This document shows positions 40,006 to 50,150 of a stretch of 64,000 bases of DNA, piece after piece. Position numbers and translations under genes: made by a program. The notes below the pieces were generated by a model. That model made no database searches and was not told where the DNA came from. It saw only the letters and a program-made list of their open reading frames with translations. The stretch is from Pseudomonas frederiksbergensis (GTDB lineage: Bacteria; Pseudomonadota; Gammaproteobacteria; Pseudomonadales; Pseudomonadaceae), in NCBI RefSeq assembly GCF_000802155.2, contig NZ_JQGJ02000003.1, positions 434,001-498,000 on the forward strand, written 5' to 3'. Within the stretch, counting starts at the first letter, position 1; every line of letters starts with the position of its first letter.

Positions 40006-41499
40006 TCATAGCTTGATCCAGGTCGCCTTCAGCTCGGTGTACTTGTCGAATGCATGCAACGACTTGTCCCGGCCGTTACCCGACTGCTTGAACCCACCGA
40101 ACGGCGCGGTCATGTCGCCGCCGTCGTACTGGTTGACCCAGACGCTGCCGGCGCGCAGTGCCTTGGCGGTCAGGTGAGCCTTGGAAATGTCCTTGGTCCA
40201 CACAGCGGCTGCCAGGCCATAAGGCGTGTCATTGGCGATCTGGATGGCCTCTTCGGCGCTGTCGAAGGCGATGACGGACAATACCGGGCCGAAAATCTCT
40301 TCCTGGGCAATTTTCATCGCGTTGCTCACGCCGTCGAAAATCGTCGGTTCGACATACGTACCGCCGGTTTCCTCGAGGATCCGCTTGCCGCCCGCCACCA
40401 GTTTGGCGCCATCGCTGTGACCAGCCTCGATATAGGACAGTACGGTATTCATCTGCTGGGTATCGACCAGGGCGCCGACATTGGTGGCTGGGTCCAGCGG
40501 GTTGCCGGGCTTCCAGCTCTTGAGCGCCTCGATCACCAGCGGCAGGAAGGTGTCCTTGATGGAACGCTCCACCAGCAGGCGCGAACCGGCGGTGCAGACT
40601 TCGCCTTGGTTGAAAGCGATGGCGCTGGCGGCGGATTCGGCGGCGGCTTGCAAGTCCGGGGCATCGGCAAATACGATGTTCGGGCTCTTGCCGCCGGCTT
40701 CCAGCCAGACGCGCTTCATGTTGGATTCACCGGAATAGACCATCAATTGCTTGGCGATCCGCGTAGAGCCGGTGAACACCAGCGTATCGACATCCATGTG
40801 CAAGGCCAGGGCCTTGCCAACGGTGTGGCCGTAGCCCGGCAGGACGTTCAGCACGCCTTTGGGAATGCCGGCCTCAATCGCCAGGGCAGCGATGCGGATC
40901 GCGGTCAACGGGGATTTTTCCGAAGGCTTCAGCACCACGGAGTTGCCTGTGGACAAAGCCGGGCCGAGCTTCCAGCAAGCCATCATCAGCGGGAAGTTCC
41001 ACGGCACGATCGCGCCGACCACTCCGACGGGTTCGCGGGTCACCAAGCCCAACTGATCGTGCGGCGTAGCGGCCACTTCGTCGTAGATCTTGTCGATGGC
41101 TTCACCGCTCCAGCTCAGTGCCTGGGCGGCCCCGGGCACGTCGATATTCAGCGAGTCGCTGATGGGCTTGCCCATGTCGAGGGTTTCCAGCAGGGCAAGC
41201 TCCTCGGCGTTCTGCTTGAGCAGGTCGGCAAAGCGAATCATCGCGGCTTTGCGCTTGCTCGGCGCCAGGCGCGACCAGACGCCGGAATCGAAGGTGGAGC
41301 GGGCATTTTCGACGGCGCGCTGGGCGTCGGCCACGTCACAACTGGCGATCTTGCCCAGCAGGCGCCCATCGACCGGGCTGAGGCAATCAAAGGTTTCGCC
41401 GGACACCGCATCGGTGTGTTCGCCGTTGATGAACGCGCGGCCTTCGATCTTCAGGTCGCGGGCACGCTGTTCCCAGTCGGCACGAGTCAGGGTGGTCAT
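40006..41499 (-). CDS. kauB: Aldehyde dehydrogenase (KauB/PauC/PuuC type)
   Basis: A 497-residue NAD(P)-dependent aldehyde dehydrogenase. Catalytic Glu lies in WLEAGGKSPNIV, catalytic Cys in NQGEVCTAGSR near residue 300, and the nucleotide loop is VFTGSTRIAKQL. It is the PuuC/PauC/KauB type that oxidises gamma-glutamyl-gamma-aminobutyraldehyde and 4-guanidinobutyraldehyde. It is divergent from the cupin gene at 41731 and sits in the same position as PA5312. In this strain the fimbrial and clsC/MFS genes separate it from the amine oxidase. Confidence 0.92.
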   Translation of the reverse strand: MTTLTRADWEQRARDLKIEGRAFINGEHTDAVSGETFDCLSPVDGRLLGKIASCDVADAQRAVENARSTFDSGVWSRLAPSKRKAAMIRFADLLKQNAEELALLETLDMGKPISDSLNIDVPGAAQALSWSGEAIDKIYDEVAATPHDQLGLVTREPVGVVGAIVPWNFPLMMACWKLGPALSTGNSVVLKPSEKSPLTAIRIAALAIEAGIPKGVLNVLPGYGHTVGKALALHMDVDTLVFTGSTRIAKQLMVYSGESNMKRVWLEAGGKSPNIVFADAPDLQAAAESAASAIAFNQGEVCTAGSRLLVERSIKDTFLPLVIEALKSWKPGNPLDPATNVGALVDTQQMNTVLSYIEAGHSDGAKLVAGGKRILEETGGTYVEPTIFDGVSNAMKIAQEEIFGPVLSVIAFDSAEEAIQIANDTPYGLAAAVWTKDISKAHLTAKALRAGSVWVNQYDGGDMTAPFGGFKQSGNGRDKSLHAFDKYTELKATWIKL

Positions 41500-41671
41500 G
41501 CGAGTGTCCTCCTCTTATTGGGTAGGAACGCCGCGGCACCCGCAGCGCTCAAGAATTCTGCCCGGCCAGCCGGTTTTCGGCGCTGTTTTCGGCACGGAAC
41601 ATCCGCCACCCTAAACCAGCCGCCGGGGATGTTTCAATATATTTGACACAAGGCTGGCAAACGACCTTGCG

Positions 41672-41691
41672 ATGTTCGTTTTAATAAACAT
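41672..41691. promoter_or_regulatory. Candidate PauR-type operator between kauB and the cupin gene
   Basis: An inverted repeat, ATGTT-N10-AACAT, about 40 bases before the cupin start. On the reverse strand it shares 10 of 15 positions with the E. coli PuuR box. Weak by itself; similar 15-mers occur upstream of pauR and of the amine oxidase. Confidence 0.3.
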
Positions 41692-41730
41692 AGACTCGAC
41701 GCTTCCAAGCCATCACCGGAGATCAAGCGC

Positions 41731-42093
41731 ATGAGCATCGAGGACATCGTCGATTTCGGCCAGGCCAACACCCCCGCCGATCGTTACCGCCCGGATCCGG
41801 CCAAGGTGCTCAAGGGGGATCCCGAACAAGCGGTGTTCAATCATTACAACAGCCCATGCGGCCAGATGAATGCCGGGGTCTGGGAAGGCGCCGTCGGCCA
41901 GTGGACGGTCAACTATACGGAGCACGAATACTGCGAAATCGTCCAGGGCGTCTCCGTGCTGCGCGACAGCGATGGCAATGCCAAGACGCTTCGGGCCGGC
42001 GATCGCTTTGTGATTCCCGCGGGATTCAAGGGCACCTGGGAGGTGCTGGAACCGTGCCGCAAGATCTACGTGGTGTTTGAAGCGAAAGCCTGA
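41731..42093 (+). CDS. Cupin_3 domain protein linked to polyamine catabolism
   Basis: A 120-residue single cupin of the Cupin_3 (DUF861) family. The strands WTVNYTEHEYCEIVQGVSVL and AGDRFVIPAGFKGTWEVLEPCRKIYVVFE hold the two cupin motifs; the His/Glu set of motif 1 is reduced to HEYCE, so metal binding is uncertain. The same gene is found next to the aldehyde dehydrogenase and pauR-type regulators in other pseudomonads. ATG 41731 is preceded by GGAG. Function unknown. Confidence 0.85.
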   Translation: MSIEDIVDFGQANTPADRYRPDPAKVLKGDPEQAVFNHYNSPCGQMNAGVWEGAVGQWTVNYTEHEYCEIVQGVSVLRDSDGNAKTLRAGDRFVIPAGFKGTWEVLEPCRKIYVVFEAKA

Positions 42094-42263
42094 GTTGCAC
42101 CGTAAAAGCCAGTGACACTTAATCAATGGTCATCTGGCGCAGCGACAACTAAAACGTTCCACAGGCACCACGCAAATTATCGTCGCAGCAGCACGCGCAG
42201 GACGCGCGGGCAACCCGAACGGTGAGTGCCTCAACTTTTGAATTATTAGCAAGGAGGCTAGAA

Positions 42264-42509
42264 ATGCCTGATCGAAACGACGTCATTGTCACGCCCACAC
42301 CTAACGATCAATGCGACATCACCATCGCCCGGTACACCATCGGCCAAAAATGCACACCTGAATTACTTGAAGAGGTTCGAGCCCTGGCCAACGGGGCCCC
42401 TGTTCGGGCTACCGGGCCCAAATACCCTACAAGCTGGGATCTTCGCCCGCGACGTATCAATCTTCAGACCGATGCCAACAGGATCATCATCGGCATCAAA
42501 TGTGGTTGA
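42264..42509 (+). CDS. Peptidase inhibitor I78-like small protein, no signal peptide
   Basis: An 81-residue protein. The C-terminal 50 residues fit the I78 inhibitor family (PF11720): CTPELLEEVRALANGAPVRATGP, then DLRPRRINLQTDANRIIIGIKCG with the family's RxNx-D-x-I-xxxxCG ending. Cys17, Cys30 and Cys80 are present. Most I78 proteins are secreted; this one lacks any hydrophobic N-terminus. ATG 42264 is preceded by an excellent AAGGAGG; a longer reading from 42222 has no ribosome site and adds no signal peptide. Confidence 0.72.
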   Translation: MPDRNDVIVTPTPNDQCDITIARYTIGQKCTPELLEEVRALANGAPVRATGPKYPTSWDLRPRRINLQTDANRIIIGIKCG

Positions 42510-42521
42510 CCGCTAAACCAA

Positions 42522-42561
42522 CAAAAAAGGGCCCGTATCTCACGATACGGGCCCTTTTTTG
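42522..42561. terminator. Strong bidirectional terminator
   Basis: A perfect 17-base stem (CAAAAAAGGGCCCGTAT / ATACGGGCCCTTTTTTG) with a six-base CTCACG loop, between the I78-like gene and rpmG, which end tail to tail. Confidence 0.93.
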
Positions 42562-42578
42562 TAAGAGGGAAAAATCAA

Positions 42579-42734
42579 TTACTTGATTTTGCCTTCCTTG
42601 TAGATCACGTGCTTGCGAACAACCGGATCATATTTCTTGATCTCGATTTTGTCCGGGGTAGTACGCTTGTTCTTGTCGGTAGTGTAGAAGTGACCAGTAC
42701 CGGCGCTCGAGATCAAACGAATCAATTCACGCAT
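42579..42734 (-). CDS. rpmG: 50S ribosomal protein L33
   Basis: A 51-residue L33 protein: [20 protein letters not shown] at the start and [10 protein letters not shown] at the end. It is the Cys-free form (no CxxC zinc ribbon), usual in Pseudomonas, which does not need zinc. It lies 11 bases after rpmB in the same leftward operon. Confidence 0.96.
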   Translation of the reverse strand: MRELIRLISSAGTGHFYTTDKNKRTTPDKIEIKKYDPVVRKHVIYKEGKIK

Positions 42735-42745
42735 GATTAGCTCCC

Positions 42746-42979
42746 TTAAACCTTGCCATCGCGACGAAGTTCGGCCAGCACGACACTGATGCCACGCTTG
42801 TCGATGATGCGCATGCCCTTGGCAGATACGCGCAGACGTACGAAACGTTTCTCTTCTTCAACCCAGAAGCGGTGATGCTGCAGGTTCGGCAGGAAACGAC
42901 GACGGGTTTTGTTGTTTGCGTGGGAAATGTTATTCCCAGTCACCGGACCCTTACCGGTAACTTGACAGACTCTAGACAT
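42746..42979 (-). CDS. rpmB: 50S ribosomal protein L28
   Basis: A 77-residue L28 protein: [29 protein letters not shown], then [17 protein letters not shown]. Only one Cys is left of the zinc-binding set, so this is the zinc-independent type. First gene of the rpmB-rpmG operon; its promoter is assigned at 43127-43155 and its 5' leader of about 140 bases carries hairpins (43004-43022 and 43046-43058). Confidence 0.97.
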   Translation of the reverse strand: MSRVCQVTGKGPVTGNNISHANNKTRRRFLPNLQHHRFWVEEEKRFVRLRVSAKGMRIIDKRGISVVLAELRRDGKV

Positions 42980-43426
42980 GCCTCAGCCCTCTAAACCTCA
43001 TGCCCAACCCGGCATGGGTTGGCCGCTTAATCTCTCAGTCATTTGGCGCCAGGCGCCGCGTTTCTTTAAGGGTCTTACCGGCTACACCTACAGTGAAGGA
43101 ACCGGGCCCCTAGAAAAGAGCGCTGCTTTATACCAGAAAGACCCAGGCACAACAACAGCCGGTGTGATTTGTCTTCGTTGTAAATCGTCGCCCAACAGCC
43201 CCAGGCGGCTGGCGCAAGGGTCGGCGACGCCCTTACCGCTCGTCGTGGCGCGCAGGTTTTTTCTGGTCGATGGCGAGTTCGCGCCCAGGACACCTTCTGC
43301 GAAGCGCAGGAAAGAGTGCCGGAAAATGCAAAAAGGGGATAGTCATTTGCAGGCGAGGCCACTAGGGTAGACCTTTTCCAGACTGCACTCGCAGATGGGC
43401 CTCCGACCTGCACAGGAAATCAAATC
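42980..43426. other. Divergent intergenic region rpmB / peptide-binding protein
   Basis: 447 bases with no recognisable gene. The left third is the rpmB leader with two hairpins, CCAACCC-ATGCC-GGGTTGG (43004-43022, minus strand) and GGCGCC-A-GGCGCC (near 43046-43058). The middle holds the rpmB promoter. The right third is the upstream region of the peptide-binding protein gene. Confidence 0.65.
43127..43155 (-). promoter_or_regulatory. Promoter of rpmB-rpmG
   Basis: Read leftward: TTGTTG (43150-43155), exactly 17 bases, TATAAA (43127-43132), preceded by TGG as an extended -10. This is the best sigma-70 match in the region and suits a strongly expressed ribosomal operon. Confidence 0.7.
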
Positions 43427-45013
43427 ATGCGCCTCGCTGCCCTATCACTGTTGCTCGCCCCTCTGCTGATCAGCCCGCTGGCCCAGGCCGCCGCCCTGAG
43501 CGTATGTACCGAGGCCAGCCCGGAAGGGTTCGATGTCGTTCAATACAATTCACTGACCACCACCAATGCTTCGGCCGACGTGCTCATGAACCGCCTGGTG
43601 GACTTCGACACGGCCAGCGGCAAGGTGGTGCCGAGCCTGGCCGACAGTTGGGAGGTCTCGCCCGATGGCCTGACCTATGTCTTCAAGCTGCGTCCCCGGG
43701 TCAAGTTCCATCGCACCGACTATTTCACACCGCGCCGCGACCTGACCGCCGAAGACGTCAAGTTCAGCTTCGATCGCATGCTGGATCCGGCCAACCCTTG
43801 GCACAAGGTTGCGCAAAGTGGCTTCCCTCACGCCCAGTCCATGCAACTGCCGGCGCTGATTACCAAAATCGACGCGCTGGACCCTCTGACCGTGCGATTC
43901 ACGCTGGGCCACGCCGATTCGACTTTCCTGGCCACATTGAGCATGGGTTTTGCCTCCATTTATTCAGCCGAGTACGCCGACCAATTGATGAAGGCCGGCA
44001 AGCCGGAACAACTCAACAACCAGCCCATCGGCACCGGCCCGTTCATTTTCAACCGCTTCCAGAAAGACGCCTCGATTCGCTACAAGGCCAACAACGAATA
44101 CTTCGGCGGCAAGCCGCAGGTAGACCCTCTTATCTTTGCCATCACCCCGGACGCCAACGTTCGCCTGCAGAAACTGCGACGTAATGAATGCCAGATCGCA
44201 TTGTCGCCCAAGCCACTGGACGTACAGGCTGCCAAGCAGGAGCCCACGCTGAAAGTGGAACAGACTGACGCTTTCATGACCGCTTTCCTGGCGATCAACA
44301 GCCAACACCCGCCCTTGGATAAACCGGAAGTCCGCCAAGCCATCAATCTTGCCTTCGACAAGGCCAGTTACCTCAAGACTGTTTTCGAAGGCACCGCCGA
44401 AGCGGCCAACGGTCCTTACCCACCGAACACATGGAGCTACGCCAGAAACCTGCCCGGCTATGCCCATGATCCGGCCAAGGCCCGGGACTTGCTCGCCAAG
44501 GCCGGTTTAAAGGAAGGCTTCAAGACCACAATCTGGACCCGCCCTTCCGGCAGCCTGCTCAACCCCAATCCAAGCCTGGGGGCACAGTTGCTGCAATCGG
44601 ACCTGGCGGAAATCGGCATCCAGGCGGAAATCCGCGTGATCGAATGGGGCGAGCTGATCCGCCGCGCCAAGGCCGGCGAGCATGACCTGCTGTTCATGGG
44701 CTGGGCTGGGGATAACGGTGATCCGGACAATTTCCTCACCCCGCAATTTTCCTGCGCGGCGGTCAAGTCCGGCACCAACTTCGCCCGTTATTGCAACCCG
44801 GACCTGGACAAGCTGATCAGTGCAGGCAAGACCACCAGTGAACAAGGCGTGCGCACCAAACTCTACGAACAGGCCCAGGCGCAGATACAGCAGCAGGCCC
44901 TCTGGCTGCCGTTGGCGCACCCGACCGCCTTCGCGTTGACCCGCAAGGATGTGCAGGGTTATGCGGTGAGCCCGTTTGGGCGCCAGGATTATTCCAAGGT
45001 CAGTCTCAAATAA
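43427..45013 (+). CDS. Peptide ABC-transporter substrate-binding protein (DppA-like)
   Basis: A 528-residue periplasmic binding protein of family SBP_bac_5. Signal peptide MRLAALSLLLAPLLISPLAQA; mature start ALSVCTEASPEGFDVVQYN; the signature segments LADSWEVSPDGLTYVFKLRPRVKFH, TAEDVKFSFDRMLDP, IGTGPFIFNRFQKDASI and FLAINSQHPPLDKPEVRQAINLAFDK are typical of DppA-type dipeptide or haem binding proteins. No permease or ATPase genes are adjacent, so it is an orphan that probably uses a transporter encoded elsewhere. Confidence 0.92.
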   Translation: MRLAALSLLLAPLLISPLAQAAALSVCTEASPEGFDVVQYNSLTTTNASADVLMNRLVDFDTASGKVVPSLADSWEVSPDGLTYVFKLRPRVKFHRTDYFTPRRDLTAEDVKFSFDRMLDPANPWHKVAQSGFPHAQSMQLPALITKIDALDPLTVRFTLGHADSTFLATLSMGFASIYSAEYADQLMKAGKPEQLNNQPIGTGPFIFNRFQKDASIRYKANNEYFGGKPQVDPLIFAITPDANVRLQKLRRNECQIALSPKPLDVQAAKQEPTLKVEQTDAFMTAFLAINSQHPPLDKPEVRQAINLAFDKASYLKTVFEGTAEAANGPYPPNTWSYARNLPGYAHDPAKARDLLAKAGLKEGFKTTIWTRPSGSLLNPNPSLGAQLLQSDLAEIGIQAEIRVIEWGELIRRAKAGEHDLLFMGWAGDNGDPDNFLTPQFSCAAVKSGTNFARYCNPDLDKLISAGKTTSEQGVRTKLYEQAQAQIQQQALWLPLAHPTAFALTRKDVQGYAVSPFGRQDYSKVSLK

Positions 45014-45060
45014 CCCTGCCTGAAGCGCTCCCACAAGGATTCATATCGTCAGATCCGACC

Positions 45061-45735
45061 TCACATCCACCCATACTCCGCCATGGACAGCGGCTCCCCG
45101 TCACCGATGATGAAATGGTCGAGCACCCGCACATCGATCAGCTCCAGAGCCTCCTGGAGCCGCTCGGTGAGCACGCGGTCGGCTTGGCTCGGCTCGGTGT
45201 TGCCGGAAGGGTGGTTGTGGCACAGGATCACCGCGGCGGCGTTGTGGGCCAAGGCTCTCTTGACCACTTGGCGAGGATGGACGCTGGCGCTGTCGATCGA
45301 GCCGCGAAACAGCGCCTCGAAGGTCAGCACCTGATGCTTGGCATTGAGGAACAGGCAGCCAAACACCTCATGGGGTTCGTGGCGCAGCATTGATTTGAGA
45401 TACTCACGAACCGCGAACGGGCTTTCCAGCGTGGTTCTTTCCCGGGCCCGCTCAGCCAAATGCCGACGACTCATTTCCTGGGCGGCTTGTAGCTGGGCAA
45501 ATTTTGCCGGCCCGAGGCCCACATGGCTGCTGAAAGTGATCTGGTCCGCTTCCAGCAGCGCGCGCAGGCTGCCAAACTGGATCAAGAGTTGTCGCGCCAG
45601 ATCCACCGCGCTTCTACCCGCCACGCCCGTGCGTAAAAAAATCGCCAGCAGTTCGGCGTCTGAAAGGCTCCCCGCCCCCGACGCCAACAACCTTTCCCGC
45701 GGCCGTTCGGCCACGGGCCAATCCCGAATACTCAT
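45061..45735 (-). CDS. radC: RadC family protein (JAB/MPN domain)
   Basis: A 224-residue RadC. The N-terminal helix-hairpin-helix region ([54 protein letters not shown]) leads to an MPN/JAB metalloprotease-like domain with the metal motif [16 protein letters not shown] near residue 170. Its role in repair is disputed despite the name. ATG 45735 with AGGGAG is preferred; the frame runs further upstream past coaBC's start. It is divergent from coaBC with 145 bases between. Confidence 0.94.
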   Translation of the reverse strand: MSIRDWPVAERPRERLLASGAGSLSDAELLAIFLRTGVAGRSAVDLARQLLIQFGSLRALLEADQITFSSHVGLGPAKFAQLQAAQEMSRRHLAERARERTTLESPFAVREYLKSMLRHEPHEVFGCLFLNAKHQVLTFEALFRGSIDSASVHPRQVVKRALAHNAAAVILCHNHPSGNTEPSQADRVLTERLQEALELIDVRVLDHFIIGDGEPLSMAEYGWM

Positions 45736-45880
45736 GGCATCTCCCTGATAGTGGGCGCCGCTGTTCCGTAGCGGACGCTGTGATATCTTAGCCCATCTTT
45801 TTTGCAGGCGATTTTCACCCAGGCAGGCTGCTGCCGAGGGGTTCGTCTTGCACTGACCACTGAAATCGAAAGGCAGGCCT

Positions 45881-47089
45881 ATGCAGCGGCTGTATCGGAA
45901 ACGCATCGTTCTGGGCGTCGGCGGCGGCATTGCCGCCTACAAGAGCGCCGAGCTGGTTCGCAGGCTTATCGACCAGGGCGCGGAAGTGCGGGTCGTCATG
46001 ACCCGTGGCGGCAGTGAGTTCATCACCCCGTTGACCATGCAAGCCCTGTCCGGACACCCGGTCCACCTGGATTTGCTCGACCCTGCGGCTGAAGCAGCCA
46101 TGGGCCACATTGAACTGGCCAAGTGGGCCGACCTGGTGTTGATCGCCCCGGCCACGGCCGACCTGATCGCCCGCCTGGCCCAGGGTATCGCCGACGACCT
46201 GCTGACCACCCTGGTGCTCGCCACCGACGCCGTGGTTGCCGTCGCGCCGGCCATGAACCAGGCCATGTGGCGCGACCCGGCTACCCAGGCCAACCTGCAA
46301 TTGCTGGAAAGCCGCGCCCTGAAAGTCTTCGGCCCAGCCTCCGGCAGCCAGGCCTGCGGCGATGTCGGCATGGGTCGCATGCTTGAGGCCACCGACCTGG
46401 CCCAGTGCGCCGCCGATTGCTTCAAGCGCGAGGCCCTGACGGGCAAGCACGTGCTGATCACCGCCGGGCCGACCCAGGAAAACATCGACCCGGTGCGCTA
46501 CATCACCAACCACAGCTCCGGAAAAATGGGCTTCGCCCTCGCCGAAGCGGCCGTCGAGGCTGGCGCCCGAGTGACGCTGATCACCGGCCCGGTGCACCTG
46601 CCGACCCCAGACCGGGTCACGCGCATCGACGTGGTCAGCGCGCGGGACATGCTCGCGGCCTGCGAAGCGGCCATCCCGTGCGACCTGTTCATCGCCTCGG
46701 CTGCGGTAGCGGACTACCGACCTGAAGTCGTCGCCCCGCAAAAATTGAAGAAAGACCCTACAAGCGGCGACGGCCTGCTCCTGCAAATGGTGCGCAACCC
46801 GGACATCCTGGCCACCATCGCCACTCGTCCCGATCGTCCGTTCAGCGTGGGTTTCGCCGCCGAAACCGAACACTTGCTCGATTACGCGGCGCGCAAGCTC
46901 AAGGACAAGAACCTCGACTTGATTGTCGCCAACGACGTCGCCAACCCGAGCATCGGCTTCAACAGCGAAGAAAACGCCTGCAGCGTGATCGACCGCCAGT
47001 TGCACGCCACGCTTTTCGCCCAGACCAGCAAGGGCAAGATCGCCCGCCAACTGATCACTTTCATCGCCGAACGGCTGAACCAGGTTTAA
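45881..47089 (+). CDS. coaBC: Bifunctional phosphopantothenoylcysteine decarboxylase/synthetase
   Basis: A 402-residue CoA-synthesis enzyme. The N-terminal CoaC flavoprotein half (residues 1-185) has [16 protein letters not shown], catalytic H76 ([19 protein letters not shown]), PAMNQAMW and the Cys of [12 protein letters not shown]. The C-terminal CoaB half has [24 protein letters not shown] (with the Asn and nucleotide-binding loop) and KLKKDP. It makes 4'-phosphopantetheine from 4'-phosphopantothenate and cysteine with CTP. It is 5 bases before dut, the classical coaBC-dut pair. Confidence 0.97.
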   Translation: MQRLYRKRIVLGVGGGIAAYKSAELVRRLIDQGAEVRVVMTRGGSEFITPLTMQALSGHPVHLDLLDPAAEAAMGHIELAKWADLVLIAPATADLIARLAQGIADDLLTTLVLATDAVVAVAPAMNQAMWRDPATQANLQLLESRALKVFGPASGSQACGDVGMGRMLEATDLAQCAADCFKREALTGKHVLITAGPTQENIDPVRYITNHSSGKMGFALAEAAVEAGARVTLITGPVHLPTPDRVTRIDVVSARDMLAACEAAIPCDLFIASAAVADYRPEVVAPQKLKKDPTSGDGLLLQMVRNPDILATIATRPDRPFSVGFAAETEHLLDYAARKLKDKNLDLIVANDVANPSIGFNSEENACSVIDRQLHATLFAQTSKGKIARQLITFIAERLNQV

Positions 47090-47094
47090 TTCCA

Positions 47095-47550
47095 ATGCAC
47101 GCGCTACAAGCCAAGATCCTCGACCCTCGCATCGGCAACGAATTTCCGCTGCCGCAATACGCTACACCGGGCTCCGCCGGTCTCGACCTGCGGGCGATGC
47201 TCAAGCAGGACACGGTGCTGGAACCGGGCCAGACCCTGCTGATTCCTACCGGCCTGTCGGTGTACATCGGCGACCCGGGCCTGGCCGCGCTGATCCTGCC
47301 GCGCTCGGGGCTTGGCCACAAGCACGGCATCGTGCTGGGCAACCTGGTAGGCCTGATCGATTCCGACTACCAGGGCGAACTGATGGTGTCGTGCTGGAAC
47401 CGCGGCCAGACCGCTTTCAACATTGCCATCGGCGAGCGCATTGCCCAACTGGTGCTGGTGCCGGTGGTCCAGGCTCACTTCGAGCTGGTCCAGGAATTCG
47501 ACGAAAGCCAGCGTGGCGCCGGCGGTTTCGGGCACTCCGGTAGCCATTGA
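47095..47550 (+). CDS. dut: dUTP diphosphatase
   Basis: A 151-residue trimeric dUTPase. All five motifs are intact: [34 protein letters not shown] (catalytic Asp), [23 protein letters not shown]. It removes dUTP and supplies dUMP for thymidylate. Starts 5 bases after coaBC and is probably translated from the same mRNA. Confidence 0.97.
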   Translation: MHALQAKILDPRIGNEFPLPQYATPGSAGLDLRAMLKQDTVLEPGQTLLIPTGLSVYIGDPGLAALILPRSGLGHKHGIVLGNLVGLIDSDYQGELMVSCWNRGQTAFNIAIGERIAQLVLVPVVQAHFELVQEFDESQRGAGGFGHSGSH

Positions 47551-47563
47551 TGCGGCGTTTGCG

Positions 47564-47590
47564 GCCGGGCGCCCTGCCCGGCTGCTTTAT
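47564..47590 (+). terminator. Possible terminator after dut
   Basis: Stem GCCGGGC / GCCCGGC with loop GCCCT, followed by TGCTTTATTA. The T-tract is weak, so partial read-through to algC is possible. Confidence 0.5.
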
Positions 47591-47808
47591 TAAGCTTCTG
47601 TTTCAGGACTAAATATGCGTAACGGCTGCCGACGAGGTTTCCCACCCGGAATCAAGGTTTTAGACCGTTCAGACCGGGATAACGCTGTCTCATGGCACTT
47701 TCCCACCGCGAACTCTCTGCCAAAAACGTCGTCATACCCTTCAGCTTGAGCCTGCCGACGCCAAATGTCGGTGTGTCCAGTCACTTTCCTGAGTAGAGCG
47801 CCCCGCCC
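47591..47808. other. Upstream region of algC
   Basis: About 220 bases with a 44-codon open frame (ATG 47615) that resembles no protein I know and lacks a ribosome site. It should contain the algC promoter. The algC gene is annotated with a long N-terminal extension in some pseudomonads; there is no room for one here. Confidence 0.5.
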
Positions 47809-49206
47809 ATGAACACCCCAGCCGCAATTGCCCCGATCTTTCCCGACAGCATCTTCCGCGCCTACGACATCCGTGGCGTCGTGCCGGAAACCCTGACGGC
47901 TGAAACTGCCTATTGGATTGGCCGCGCCATCGGCTCCCAGAGCCTGGCCCAGGGCGAACCGAACGTGAATGTTGGCCGCGATGGCCGCTTGTCCGGCCCG
48001 GAACTGGTCGAGCAACTGATCAAGGGCATCGCCGACAGCGGTTGCCATGTCAGTGATGTCGGCCTGGTGCCAACACCGGCGCTGTACTATGCCGCCAACG
48101 TGCTGGCCGGTAAATCTGGCGTGATGCTCACCGGCAGCCACAACCCGTCGAACTACAACGGTTTCAAGATCGTCATCGCCGGCGACACCCTCGCCAACGA
48201 GCAGATCCAGGCGCTGCACACCCGTCTCAAGACCAATGACTTGAGCAGCGGCAAGGGCACCGTGACCAAGGTCGACATCCTCCCGCGCTACAACGATGAG
48301 ATCGTCAAGGACGTAAAACTCGCCCGCCGATTGAAAGTGGTGGTCGATTGCGGCAACGGCGCGGCCGGCGTGATCGCACCGCAATTGATTGAAGCCCTGA
48401 ATTGCGAAGTCATCCCGCTGTTCTGCGAGGTCGACGGCAACTTCCCGAACCACCACCCGGACCCGGGCAAGCTGGAAAACCTGCAAGACCTGATCGCCAA
48501 GGTCAAGGAAACCAACGCCGACCTGGGCCTGGCCTTCGACGGCGACGGCGACCGCGTGGGCGTGGTGACCGAGACCGGCAGCGTCGTATTCCCGGACCGC
48601 CTGTTGATGCTGTTCGCCAAAGACGTAGTGGCGCGCAACCCCGATGCTGAGATCATTTTCGACGTGAAATGCACCCGTCGCCTGGTGCCGTTGATCAAGG
48701 AATACGGCGGTCGCCCGCTCATGTGGAAAACCGGCCACTCGTTGATCAAGAAAAAAATGAAACAGAGCGGCGCCCTGCTGGCCGGCGAAATGAGCGGCCA
48801 CATCTTCTTCAAGGAACGCTGGTTCGGTTTTGATGACGGCATCTACAGCGCGGCACGCCTGCTGGAGATCCTCAGCAAGGAGCAATCCAGCGCGGAAGAG
48901 CTGTTCGCAACCTTCCCGAACGATATTTCTACGCCAGAAATCAATATCCATGTGACCGAAGAGAGCAAATTCAGCATCATTGATGCACTGCACGACGCCC
49001 AGTGGGGCGAAGGCGCCGAACTGACCACCATCGACGGTGTGCGGGTCGACTACCCACAAGGCTGGGGCCTGGTTCGCGCCTCCAACACCACACCGGTGCT
49101 GGTGCTGCGTTTCGAGGCCGACAACGAGGCCGAGCTGCAGCGCATCAAGGATGTTTTCCACACCCAACTCAAACGTGTTGCACCTGATCTCAAACTACCG
49201 TTTTGA
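47809..49206 (+). CDS. algC: Phosphomannomutase/phosphoglucomutase AlgC
   Basis: A 465-residue alpha-D-phosphohexomutase for mannose and glucose 1/6-phosphates, feeding alginate, LPS and rhamnolipid precursors. Phosphoserine S110 is in TGSHNPSNYNG, the magnesium loop DGDGDRVG is near residue 245, the sugar-binding loop is GEMSGHIFF near 325, and the phosphate-binding loop RASNTTPVLVLRFE near 420. Length equals the well-studied P. aeruginosa enzyme. argB follows after 26 bases, so the two are probably cotranscribed. Confidence 0.97.
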   Translation: MNTPAAIAPIFPDSIFRAYDIRGVVPETLTAETAYWIGRAIGSQSLAQGEPNVNVGRDGRLSGPELVEQLIKGIADSGCHVSDVGLVPTPALYYAANVLAGKSGVMLTGSHNPSNYNGFKIVIAGDTLANEQIQALHTRLKTNDLSSGKGTVTKVDILPRYNDEIVKDVKLARRLKVVVDCGNGAAGVIAPQLIEALNCEVIPLFCEVDGNFPNHHPDPGKLENLQDLIAKVKETNADLGLAFDGDGDRVGVVTETGSVVFPDRLLMLFAKDVVARNPDAEIIFDVKCTRRLVPLIKEYGGRPLMWKTGHSLIKKKMKQSGALLAGEMSGHIFFKERWFGFDDGIYSAARLLEILSKEQSSAEELFATFPNDISTPEINIHVTEESKFSIIDALHDAQWGEGAELTTIDGVRVDYPQGWGLVRASNTTPVLVLRFEADNEAELQRIKDVFHTQLKRVAPDLKLPF

Positions 49207-49232
49207 TTTTTGAATCACCACCGGAGCCCTGA

Positions 49233-50138
<906 letters not shown>

Positions 50139-50150
50139 GCGATACCGTTA

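Noticed and set aside
47590..49167. A 525-codon minus-strand frame opposite algC
   Set aside because: algC has all catalytic loops; the reverse frame is a compositional shadow.
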